64,000 nucleotides of DNA. Origin: Hydractinia symbiolongicarpus (lineage: Eukaryota; Cnidaria; Hydrozoa; Anthoathecata; Hydractiniidae). The translations under genes and the position numbers were made by a program. The stretch spans positions 23,677,001 through 23,741,000 of the forward strand of contig NC_079875.1 of NCBI RefSeq assembly GCF_029227915.1, read 5' to 3'. Shown in pieces: positions 35,501-47,400 of the stretch. The notes under the pieces were generated by a model. It saw only the letters and a list, made by a program, of their open reading frames with translations. It had not been told where the DNA came from and did not search any database. How positions within the stretch are numbered: position 1 is the first letter of the stretch; each line of letters opens with the position of its first letter.

Positions 35501-38500
35501 TTAATACAACATTGCAATGTTGAAATACCCATTGTTTAATTCACAGCGGGCACCAGTCCCCTTTCAGCGAAAACTTGTTCTTCAATCTTTACTGGAATCT
35601 TTAGCGAAAAAATACTCTCATCATTTCGCACTTTTTGGGTTCAAATCGTAACAGCTCGAAAAAATTCTAAAAATAAAAGTTTTTTTCCCTCAAAATATTT
35701 CTCCATAAGTTTTCGTGACTTAATTATTGCGATTTTTTATTTATTCTGTTTTGTGTTATATTGGTACTCACAACTATTTAAAACAATCCAAAATAATTTG
35801 TATCGATGTTCCGTGGCACCTTCACACTCTATGAAAAGTCACTGTGAACAAATGATAGTTCACTCCTACATCTATCTCAAAAATTAATTCTGGCGATAAT
35901 CGTAATTATTATTCGCGAAAGATTTTAAATTTGCGAAAATTATTCTCATCGATTAGTTATTTCGACTCGCGAAAGTTACTTGGTTTCCATGCAAATCTCA
36001 TACTATGTGATTTTTGAAAGCTTTTAGTAAATCTGAAGTCAGTGCTTGAAAAATTTAAATCAAATTGTTTCGTTTTTTAAAACAAAAAGTAAATGAATCA
36101 TAAAAAAAAAATTTGTGTTTTAAATTTTTGAACCTTTTCACCTAAGATTTCAACTATAATAAGGTTCTCAGCTATATCTTTAATGCTGATGATAATTTAG
36201 AGCGAATTTGCAGGCAAAATGTATTTGAGCCTGCGCAGTTTTGTTTGTTTCGATTTTCCTTTTGAAAAATTCGCTTCACTGTACAATAGTGTTTCTATTG
36301 TACAGTGATTTATTTATTTAGCGGCGAAATATTTCGCTGTAAACATATAAATCAATCAGAACCCAATCTCCTTACTAAAAAGAATTCAAAATAACTAAAT
36401 CAAAAAGATATTTCGCAGCTAATTGGCCGCCGATTTCGCCCTTCACAATTCGCTTTGTAAAAATCATAATTAACATGCAAGGTATAAATAGCTAGTCGTT
36501 ACATACCTGACGTACCTGAAATGTTCCTTCTTTGGATACCTACTTTTCCTTATCAATTTCTTTCAAATTATTGTTATTATATATTATTTCCGTTGAAATT
36601 GATTAAAAGATCGACTACATAACAACAAAACTCGTCTTAAAACTTCTTGAATAAAAATTAGATTCGTGATGTTGATTTCATACAATGTTGTCTATTTCAC
36701 TTAAACAATATTTTGAATTTTCCCGCCTGTAAAATATAGCAACCCCGGTAAACAAAATATTAGCAGCGATATTTATTCGGAAACAAGCACTCTTAAAGCT
36801 ATTAGCTCAAAGAACACAAAATATGCTCATGTCAGCTGTAATTTAACAATATATATATATCGGCTTTGCCTATGCTTTACTCGTGCTTCAGATCCTGGTG
36901 AGTTCATATTTCAAGAAGCTACGTATCATGTGGAATATACGTCAACCAACACTGCGACAGCCACTGCAAAAGTCGTACGTCTGCATGGCTCTGACGGAAA
37001 TATCACTGTCTACTATAGAACGATGTATGTTTTTTTGCTTTTCTTAGTATTTTACGTGTGTTATTTATTTGGTATATATTACTTTTTTTAATTATTTGGT
37101 AATTTGACATAAGTTTTTACTGTCACGCACTTTTCGTATGAAAAAAATTGTTACGAAAAAAATTGTAGTTTCTGAGTTAAAACACGAAAGAACAAATATC
37201 GAATTGCTCAAAATGATCAATTCAAAATATTTAAACGTGATTGAAAGATGTATTTTGATAAAAATATGTTACTTTAGAAATGGTACTGCGATGGGTGGCG
37301 ACAATGCCGATGTGGTATTGAAGAAATGTGACTTTGAACATGTCGATCAAGGTGTTTTGAATTTTGCATCTGGTGAAACTTCAAAAAAAATTGTCATCAA
37401 TGTCCAGTCTAATGCTGAAGTAAGTGACCATGTTCGTTGTTGTTTATGTAACGATGCTGTGATGTTTTAATGCCCTGTGATTAAGCGCCGTTTCTAAAAT
37501 TTGAGTTCACATCTCTTTTTAACGCCCTTTTTAGAAAATTGTTGAATCCCTAATTGACTAAGTCAAATCAATCCAGACCCTTTTCTTTCTGCGCTTGAAC
37601 ATCAAACACATTTACACTGTCGCCCGAGAGACTTTCTTTTGGAAACATACCATAATTAACACCTCTCTTCATAGATGGGAAAGACTTTTATAATTGCGTT
37701 GTATCACGTGACAGGATCTGGTAAAATTGGACATAGATGTGCAGCTATCATTTCGTTGACATCAGGTTTGTTTGTTTGTTTGTTGCTGTTTGTTGTGTTG
37801 TTTGCGTTGTTTGCGTTGTTTGTTTGTTTGTTTGTTTGTTTGTTTGTTTGTTTGTTTGTTTGTTTGTTTGTTTGTTTGTTTGTTTGTTTGTTTGTTTGTT
37901 TCATGGAGTTGTTTTTACCTTTATTAGCAAGTTTATGTTGCATTTTCATAGCCTAGTTGCGTGTGTATTTGCTGTTTGCTGCCAGATAAGCATTGGGTGT
38001 TTAATGGAAAGTCAGTCATAATCGAGTTTTTCATTTGACAATTAAGTTTGGATTTGTTGTTATGTAAAATTTCCTGAAGACAAGCCAATAGGTTAAATAA
38101 TTTTTTTTCATAACTTCCAATGGTATGTATGTGATACTTGTTCAAAAACACCTCCTCAATATTAAAGAATGTGACAATACGTTAGAGTTTTGTATCTAGG
38201 ACCCCCACTACAGCAATTGAATTATTCTTCTAGCATTTTGAAAAATCATAAAAACAAAATCTTCAGCATTTCTATGCTAGTTATGTTTTTTCGTTAATTG
38301 AAGGTAATTGACTTTCTAGAAGTGGACGAAATTGTTGATCAAGTCACTTCACTAGTGAGCAAGGAGACGGAGAGTACATCGGTTAAGCAAGAATGGAGAC
38401 AACAAATTCTTGAGTGAGTGTTTGTGTGGTTCTGCTAAAGTGTCCCCAAAACTCCCGCCACTCCTTTAATCGACGAAATGTCACGTTTTCACATCTTTCG

Positions 38501-41500
38501 AGCTCTCAGTACATTTGTTTACAAAAAATACAATTTTTTTGACTTGAAGTGAAGGAAATTTTTATTTTATCAGTGAGTGCAAATATAAAAACTAGCCTGG
38601 AGCCTTCTGTGCGAATTTTATTGTAAAAAAGGAGTATGTTATGTGTCTTCTTTTACTTCGTCTAGTGCTATGTCCCTTGATGGCTCTCCTTCTGGTGGTA
38701 CGATGTTTTTACATTTCTTGTGTTTTCTATGGAAAGTTTTGTTCTCTTTTATCCCTCCACGGTAAGATTATTTCATTTTCACCAGTGAATTATTTCTTCA
38801 TTCCCGAGGGATCATGGAAACAAACATTTTAACAATAAATTTAAACTCCGAAGTCTAGGAATGTAAGCTAATGGTTTATCCGCTTAACCATGGCATGACA
38901 CTACCTAGCGAATTTTTCGAGAATCAAATTTATCACAATTAAAAAAGTTTAATACACTTTAATGGTGTTAGCTTCGTCGTTATGTAATTTCGCGCAGTAC
39001 TAGTATTTATCATTTCCACGAAAACACACAAACAAACAAAATATTTAACAAGTCACATCCTACTGGAACCTTTTTTTTTCTATATTATTATGTTTAGCTG
39101 TGTAGCTATAGTATAGCCAAGGGCTGCATTACGTCTCCTGCATTCTAAAGTTACCTAAAAAATTTAAAGATTGTATTAAAATCATAATATCTGGCAGTAG
39201 CACCAAACTAAAAAAATCCACTGTAATTTAATAGTTAAAAAATTTTTTTGTGTTTGTAATGCATAACCTGTAATAAAATATTCTTATCAAGTCCTTTATC
39301 GCAAGATGTAACGAGGACCTGTGCAATCTTTCTTTTTAGTACTGTCTGGGGCGGCTGGGCGGCGTTTATCGTTTCTTTACTCATGCTTGGTCTTCTGGCT
39401 GCTTTCGTCGAACAGGTAAATTGTAGTTTGTTCAGATTTCATATTTTTTTTCGTATTATAATCACGTGTAAGTTACGCCTTGCTTCAAAAGGACATATGG
39501 AAACACACAACTAAAAATTTTTAGTTGTTCCTTCTACAGCCATGAGAAAAAATATGGAAACAAAACAGCTAATCTTAAAGTTTGTCGCCCCAAGTGATTG
39601 CATAGGCTGTTTCTATATTAGGTTCACACATTTTAAGCTTGTCAATGTTCACTTGTCAATGTTTACTTGTCAATGTCCACATGTTAATTTTTGCTTGTCA
39701 ATGTTCACTTGTCACTGTTCACTTGTCTATGTTCACTTGTCACTGTTCACTTGTCAATGTTCACTTGTCAAGGTCCACTTGTTACTGTTCACTTGTCAAT
39801 ATTCACTTGTCACTGTTTACTTGTCAATGTTCACTTGTCACTGTTCACTTGTCAATGTTTACTTGTCAAGGTCCACTTGTCACTGTTCACTTGTCAATAT
39901 TCACTTGTCACTGTTCACTTGTCACTGTTCACTTGTCAATGTTCACTTGTCAATGTTCACTTGTCAATGTTCACTTGTCAATGTTCACTTGTCAATGTTC
40001 ACTTGTCAATTTTCACTTGTCACTGTTCACTTGTCACTGTTCACTTGTCAATTTTCACTTGTCACTGTTCACTTGTCACTGTTCACTTGTCACTGTTCAC
40101 TTGTCAATGTCCACTTGTCACTGTTCACTTGTCACTGTTCACTTGTCAATGTTCACTTGTCAATGTCCACTTGTCAATGTCCACTTGTCAATGTCCACAT
40201 GTTAATTTTTGCTTGTCAATGTTCAATTGTCAATGTTCACTTGTCACTGTTCACTTGTCACTGTTCACTTGTCAATGTTCACTTGTCAATGTTCACTTGT
40301 CACTGTTCACTTGTCAATGTTCACTTGTCAATGTTCACTTGTCATTGTTCACTTGTCTATGTTCACTTGTCTATGTTCACTTGTCAATGTCCACTTGTCA
40401 CTGTTCACTTGTCACTGTTCACTTGTCAATGTTCACTTGTCAATGTCCACTTGTCAATGTCCACTTGTCAATGTCCACTTGTCAATGTCCACTTGTCAAT
40501 GTTCAATTGTCAATGTTCACAGTGGTCTTTTGACTTATACTCTTAAGTTATGTAGTTAAAACCATATTCTTGGAATGCGCTAATTGTTGCTGACGTCAGC
40601 ACGACCGTTGTCCTGAATTTTAGGACCTTCGTGGATTTCGACGTAGATTATTTCGTTGTGCTGGTGTGCTAGAGAATGATAGTAGCAAATTTTATTCGCT
40701 ATCAACCTTGCATACGCTTGCACTAAAGTAGTAATTTTGTATTGGACTCTTTTGGTCATTGTGAAAAATGACAAAAAATGCCTTTGTTTCAATACTTTTG
40801 AGCTCAACGATGGTAGTCTGCGAAAATACAATTTTTTTTTAAAATTTAGTTTGCAAAGCTACTTGGATGCGTCATCGGCTTAGATGTCAGCATCACTGGC
40901 ATTACGCTTGTTGCCTTGGGAACGAGTATGCCCGACACATTTGCCAGCAAGACAGCTGCTTTACAAGATGATTCAGCTGATGCAGCGATTGGTAATATAA
41001 CAGGTATGTGCTATAACTCATGCTCGATTGTTCGTCACGTAAAATTGTGCTGATATGTCAAACAGAGGAATAACGTAACGTTTTGTCATTTTCTGTCACT
41101 TCCGGATAGCTTCTGTATACAAGTTAATTCTTTTTTTTGAAGAATTCAGACCCCATGTTGCATATAAGATGTTACTTGCTGAAGAAATAAATTTTAAAAA
41201 AAACGTGTATTTAAATAAATGTATGTTTTCGCCTGATTTACATTTATAAGAGAGTACTAATATTAAAACGAAGTCGTAAATAAGTTTTTTTGTGTGTATC
41301 AAGAAATGTATTCCACAATTTAGGTCCTCTGCTAGTTATAGAGAACGAAGTCGTAAGTAAGTTTTTTTGTGTGTATCAACAACGTCGGTAATATTGTGGA
41401 TTTCGGCGTTCCATTTTTTGCTTCATCCAAACTTAAATTACCAGAACAGTAAAAGCAGCTGTAAAATTATAATAGTTCGGTCCTTTCATATAAGCAGCGC

Positions 41501-42273
41501 GCCCCTGAGCAACGTAATGACGTCAGAATCGGATTAAATCTCAAATAAGTTTTTAAAAAAGAGTCAGGGATAACTGATCGTGAAGTTAAAATTCTAGTTT
41601 TTTTTCACGAAACGGATGTCTTTTTGTTGTTTGATACTAATATGTGATAAACTTTTGAGTTGGACTTGTTTGGGTAAGCTGTGAAACCATTTTCGGTCCC
41701 TTGATCGTTAGATACGGTAGTGAATAGCGTAAATCGGTAAAAAAAACTTCCAATAACCTGATCGTTGGATTGACCTAGAGTTCAGGATCTTCATACTTGA
41801 CTTCGTAACTATTAAATTGATATTTTAGGGAGTAACAGCGTCAATGTCTTTCTTGGGCTTGGTTTGCCGTGGGTGTTAAAGTCGATCTATTTACGAACAA
41901 AAGGTTCGAAGTTAATTTTAAACGATGACAATCTCATGTTTTCTGCCGTGGTATTCTTGTCGTGCGGGTCAATCACGCTGGTTATTTTAGTCGTTAGACG
42001 GATGGTAAGAATTTTTGTTTGAGCGTCTTGCTACATAGTTACTAATTACAAAAGGAATTAGTCAGTTCTCAACTTTATCCAAGTCTAAAATTCCATCAAT
42101 CGAGTGTTTTAGTTGCTATTAGAAGGGCATTTATATTTTTTTAGTTGTTTAAAGGAGAACTGGGTGGTGGCACTTGTTCGAAGTACACCAGCGGATGTGT
42201 CATGGTTTCGCTATGGCTCCTCTTCGTCACTTTGTGTAGCCTGAAAGCAACTGGTACGATATCGGCTTTTTGA
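29542..42273 (+). CDS. Na+/Ca2+ exchanger, SLC8 (NCX) family
   Basis: Plasma-membrane antiporter trading Na+ for Ca2+. Coding exons: 29542-29619 (inferred), 29763-30524, 30922-31022, 31398-31442, 31925-32044, 32873-33003, 33164-33275, 33755-33809, 34434-34949, 35308-35476, 36892-37024, 37278-37419, 37675-37765, 38320-38413, 39340-39415, 40850-41003, 41829-42004, 42145-42273. All phases fit, giving 1027 residues (human NCX1 is about 970). The first exon supplies a signal peptide ([17 protein letters not shown]...); this is the least certain part. The alpha-1 repeat has [15 protein letters not shown] near residues 127-141; the alpha-2 repeat has [13 protein letters not shown] and [17 protein letters not shown] (exons 40850 and 41829). 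Between them lie the alpha-catenin-like segment and two Calx-beta domains (33164-35476 and 36892-37765). An AATAAA follows at about 42789. Confidence 0.93.
33308..33575. repeat. 25-bp minisatellite in an exchanger intron
   Basis: About ten units of CTATGTAACcacACcTGAGATCTAG, in three alternating variants (ACCACACCTGA, ACGACACCCGA, ACCATAGATGA) that form a higher-order trimer. Confidence 0.9.
33755..34949 (+). other. Two exons forming an insertion inside the first Calx-beta domain
   Basis: Exons 33755-33809 and 34434-34949 add about 160 residues between the first Calx-beta strand ([12 protein letters not shown], exon 33164) and the strand that should follow ([11 protein letters not shown], end of exon 34434). 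The inserted segment is rich in Ser, Asn, Lys and acidic residues ([15 protein letters not shown]), with many possible phosphorylation sites, and looks disordered. The flanking phases (2 into exon 33755, 0 out of it) mean exon skipping would shift frame unless both exons and part of the second are treated together. Confidence 0.8.
36276..36308. repeat. 14-bp perfect hairpin in an exchanger intron
   Basis: TCACTGTACAATAG and its exact complement are separated by a 5-nt loop. It lies inside a region with further scattered GCGAAAT/ATTTCGC pairs (36190-36470) that may be an old foldback element. Confidence 0.75.
37766..37902. repeat. TTTG tetranucleotide microsatellite
   Basis: A long pure (TTTG)n run after an imperfect start, directly downstream of the donor of exon 37675-37765, so intron length near this splice site may vary. 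Confidence 0.92.
39640..40525. repeat. 14-bp minisatellite, about 63 copies
   Basis: Unit ACTTGTCAATGTTC with variants (cActG, cTATG, tCCAC). Because 14 is not a multiple of three, all three plus-strand frames stay open for long stretches and give repetitive translations; none is a gene. It lies in the intron between exons 39340 and 40850. Confidence 0.95.
41268..41382. repeat. Direct repeat of about 35 bp
   Basis: ACGAAGTCGTAA(A/G)TAAGTTTTTTTGTGTGTATCAA occurs twice, the copies about 75 bp apart, within the intron before exon 41829. Confidence 0.8.
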
Positions 42274-44439
42274 TTGCCATGTGAGTTTATAAAAACACTC
42301 ATCTGGATTGTTGTTGAAGAATCATTATGTCCGCCTTGCTACCGCGAAGTCGGAATTACTTATCTGCGAAAAAGTTAGAGCATGTCGCTACAAATCGAAT
42401 CTGAACACGTAATCTGTGCACGTGTTTTAAGGCTGCTTAACGTGTTAAAACTGAACAATTTCATGATTTCACAAGCTGCATTCTTTTTCAATTTGACCCC
42501 ATTTTTCTCAAGTGCGACCGGAATTGAGGATTGATAGCTTTAACAATAAGAAAAATATTTCTCTTGTTTTTTAATATCGTAAAAGCAAAATCAATTTGTC
42601 GGGTATTTATAATTTTACAGCTTGGAAACGAGGTTGTTTGGCTGCAGAATTTTCACCTTGCATTGATTGCAAGTGATGTGCAGACACAAATTATACTACA
42701 GCACTACAAGAATAATAAAAATGGTTATCAGGCTTCCAACTATTACGCTGAAGAAAAGATAGGCTGAAGAAAGGGAAGCCAAAAACTGAATAAATTATTT
42801 ACTTGTAAAGTTTGCTGGAAAATGTCTCATCAAGAAATTAACTGACTCTATTATGAGACTTTTGTTATATTCAGTGTGGGAATGTGTTTCGATCTTTGTA
42901 CGACACGAGCATGGGTGTTTACTTGTTGATCAAGTAATTTGCGTTTTTAAAATTTCAGTAAAAGTGAAAGATTGATTTGGGTAGTCCGCGATAAAAACAC
43001 GTCAAAAGCGATAAACAATCTTTCAATCGGGAGACAACGTGCACAAGGTTTTCGATAATATAGACCAAACGCTAACGAATCGATGTAAATGTTGGACTAA
43101 AGGACTTTTCGCACGCAACATTAAACCGGTTTCAGGAGTGTTATTAAGAAAAGTCCCTTGATAGTTTAACGTTTGGGACAATTATTATGGTCGTGTGAAA
43201 CTTAATCTTTCAACGCGTGGCAACTTGTTCTTTTGTGGCAAATTAAGTTGTCGAGGGCCCTGAAAAACACACTTGGAATATCAACAAAAGAATTCGGCAT
43301 ATTTTTTTCTATCGCACTAATTAAGAAAGCATATTTCACACATAATTTTTGTTGTTGTTTAGTTCCCTAATAAACCGCAAATTCCTTGATTAGTAAAAAG
43401 TTTTGAAATGTCAGGAAGTTAACTAATTTTAAGTGTGCATATTATTGGTTACGTGAAACAACTACGCCAAGTTTTATTAACAAAAGTGCGCTCGATTGTA
43501 TTTTTAATTCATAAAGGCGCGCACATAGATTTTAACATTTTGAAACAGTAAATGTTGTTATTTATAAACAACAAAACGAATTCGATATGAAGTGTTGCAC
43601 TTGTTTGAACTCGAATAGACATTTAAATTTTTTGTGATGACTCTAAAAGTCTTCGTTGTCTCAAGGTTCGCACGAAGTCTAAAGAGACTAATAAATTTTG
43701 GTTTAAGTATAAAATATCCTTAATGTTCAAATTTTGTGCCGATTCTACTCTGTCTCATGCTTGATTAACGGAGTCCGGGGTTTTTGTCAGAGCAGGGTCA
43801 CGGGTTTCTAGTTTTGGTAAAACTTTCTCTTTAACGTATTACAAACGAGACTAAAATTTCAAATCAAATTTTCGTTGACATTTGAAGAGAATAAAACCAT
43901 GCGAAAAAAAAATAACTAATACGCCATCACATTACTATGGTTTTGAAAAAAAACTCCAACCACACTCCCACTCCACCGTCCGTATTTTGAATACCGCGCA
44001 TACTGATTACTTTTGTAAGAAAAAGAACTAACTTATTTATTTATAAGATGATTATACTTGTAAATTTTGTGTCGTGTTTGTTGACATAAAATATATATGG
44101 TAGAAATATATCGCCACACATACAACTTGTCATTCTTTGCAAATTTACTGAAAAAAATAAGTATATGCTGAGCATGATGGCGAGAGTCGGTTCATCAGAT
44201 ATTCTTCTTCTTAGCCATAAAGAATTTGCTTTTTTTTCAGGAATATGTCCATCAGACAAATTACATCACTGGTATAAACTCATAAAATCGAAGGAAATTG
44301 TTGTCTCGTTTATCCCTAACTATTTACTTAATGTTTATTTTGTAAGAGCTTTAATTAATCTGAACGCATGTTTTGTGGAAAAAGATCTCCCGATTGTAAT
44401 ATAAGCAAAGTGTGCCTATCGTCAATTTTCGTGGATACT
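42274..44439. other. Spacer between convergent genes
   Basis: Contains the 3' UTRs of the exchanger (plus strand; AATAAA near 42789) and of the DMAP1-repeat/zinc-finger gene (minus strand; AATAAA complement near 44334-44339). Nothing else could be supported. Confidence 0.5.
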
Positions 44440-47400
44440 TTATTCCGATAACCCATTTATTTCCATTTCGGACTTCGACACTATGCCACAATCAGACAGA
44501 GTCACGACATTTCGATGTTTGTCACCACTAGATTTGCTTGGATTGGGACTGTTACGGTCTCTTTTCGGCATATTTCCGCTCGAACAGTCGTCTATCCGAC
44601 CTTCTGCACTGCCTTCTATCGAGGGATTCTCTGTCAACGCATTACGGTTTCCAGATGACGTCATCGTTGGAGATTCGTCCTCCAACTGTATTTCGATTGG
44701 TTGCAATACATGAACCACATGCATATGTTTGTCCAGTTCTTTTTGAGTCTCGAACACTTCATTACAATGCTAAAAAAAGAACAGAAAGAACTTTCTGTGA
44801 ATATAAATTGTAACTTATTCTCGCCAGCTTATAAGATAAGTAGAACTTACCTCCGTGATGGTGCATACGTATGGCACATCCTGTTCTTCTTGAACACCCT
44901 CCACTTCAACGTCCATAACATCTCCTGGTGTAGTAGCACCATCTGTTGCGGTTAACGGCATGTCATCCGATCTAGATATACATTGCTTTCTTTGATGGGC
45001 GTCGAGGTTTTCTTGCTTCCAAAATCTGGCTCCGCAATCTTTGCAATTAAACGGTGTTTCGCCTACAGAAAGACAAATATTTATATCAATATTCATATCA
45101 ATCTGTTTGATCTTGTGAAATAAACTTAACGTTTTGACTTGAATCAGCGATATTTCAACTCAAACAATAAAAAATCCAGCTAAGAAAAAAAGCCAGGCTA
45201 CTAAAGACAAAAATAATCGCTTTAAAAGATAATCGCTTTAAAAGATAATCGCTTTGAAGGATAATCGCTTTGAAGGATAAAGCAATCCAAGGGTTTTTTA
45301 TTACTGCTTAAAGTTTAAAACTTAATTTATTTTTGTGAAGAAATCTTGTTCAGTTCTTATCCTATAGTTAATAATAGTTTTGTTTTTAACCGCAGCGGAC
45401 CCATGAAAATGTGCGAGATAACAATTATCAGTTTGTTACTATGGTAACAGCATGCTTCTAGCCCTGCACAAGCCCACAGAATGGCTATCAAATTATTTCT
45501 TCAAGGTTTTTTGCTAATACTATTTCAGACAAAACTCCCCAGACGCATTCACTCAAAATCTTTTAGAAATTTTCACTTTTTAACGTTTTCAAGGTTTTTC
45601 TGTCGAGAGAAACAGATATCAAAGGTTTTTAAAGTTCGACAGACACCCTCACCCATTACATGAAGGGTACAAATTATTTGCAAAGAAGAATTCACAGGTA
45701 AGTGGTCCCAAAATTAACTATTCTGCGAAATATATTTTTGTTAAATGAATACATTGTCCCGAAATGCCCGGAATTAAAAAAATTTAGCCCAAATCTAAAA
45801 AAAAATAGTTCCGCAAATAATTTGATTAATTTATCTAAACGTCACGCATTACTTCCTTATGCATTTACACGAATTACCTGTATGTCTTAGCACGTGATAT
45901 TTATGCTGACTTCTTCCAGCAAATCCCTTTCCACAGAACGAACATGTGAACGGGTAATTTCCGCTGTGTTTGTACATATGAAACTTCAAGTGACTTTTTG
46001 TAGTGTATGTTGAACCACAGATGGAACATTTAAATCGTTTTATTCTCTCTCCTGAAAAATAAACAAATGAGGAAATAAAATAAGCACAACTTATGGTTTT
46101 TATGTAGTCATCTTTGCAATTTTATCCAGACACTGATTCGAAAACAGTAACTGGCCTTAGTATTGAGAGGTCAATAAAAAATATATTCTCTTGTGTTAAT
46201 ATTCCTTTATTCTTTCTTTTAAGTTAAAAAATGAAATGAAATGGAACAATATATATTCATTGAACGCATTTGACACTCAACCTTAACCCGAACAAGCACT
46301 CGTGGAATAAATATGGTCGACTCGCGTGAAAAATCTCATTGACCAGCCGCAAGTATAGTATTCGCAAAAATTCTTGAATAAGTCACTCGCTGACATAAAT
46401 AGATTTTTGCAACTGTTTATTTTACATTGTACTATCCTCTTTGTTTAGTTACCATACCTCTGTGCAATCTGCAGTGACCACTGAAGCTTTGCGCTTGTTT
46501 AAAGACTTCCCCACACACTTCACATTTGAAGAGTTTTTGTCCATCCTTCATGACAGTCTGAATACCCACAACTTTTCTATCTAACCTTTCTTCATCTCCA
46601 TCATATACAATCAGAGACTTCTTGCGTGAAGTACTGTAAGACGATGGGTGGACTGTAATAAATGTAAATTCTACGTCTTTTAATATATAGTAACAAAAGA
46701 AGTAAAAAGCAATGCACACCTGTGAATCCAAAGCAGGCTGGCAGTACGGAAGAAAGCATGGAGTTGCTTGTTAAAAATGTTCACAGGGTCAAGTTAGTGA
46801 AGGGATTTATAGAAATCTCTGTCAATTTAAATGGTATAAAGGTGAGATTTTCATGTTACATGACCAACAGTCTTACTTGGTTCACACTTTTTTTAATCTG
46901 CTCCCTCATTAATTTATGAAGATGAGCAGCAAGAATAATCCTTATTATTTAACTCATTTTTTTTCTATGGCTGGTAATTTCAAATACATTTTTCATCCTC
47001 TTCCCGAAATAAATCATAATTAACATGGGCATACCAGGGATTAAAAAAGGTTTAATGAGCTGTTTAATTTTCTTGTTATATCCTTTTTCAGTAAGATCTC
47101 CATCTTCATATTCTTCGTCAAGCTCTTTGTAAGACCTCTGAATATATGGCGGTAACTCGTGAACCGATGGTTCTAAAGTGTGCAAAGAAAGTAAGGAAGG
47201 AATTACTCACATGTTACCTTACATAATTAGGAAAATTTATATTTGTTGTCAAGAAATTCTTATTTCATACCATTGTTATGGTCAAAGACTTTTAAACTTT
47301 GTCTTATGAAGAGCAACCTCCATTCCATAACAAAGGTACAATTTAATTGTGGGACTAACAAACAGTAGCAAGTTGCATTTTTGTTAAAGCATATGTTCTA

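Noticed and set aside
37675-38021. Frames rich in LFVCLFVC
   Set aside because: They read through a TTTG microsatellite after the real exon 37675-37765.
39542-40559. Three overlapping long plus-strand frames rich in HLSLFTC-type repeats
   Set aside because: They result from a 14-bp minisatellite that keeps all three frames open; the stretch lies in an exchanger intron.
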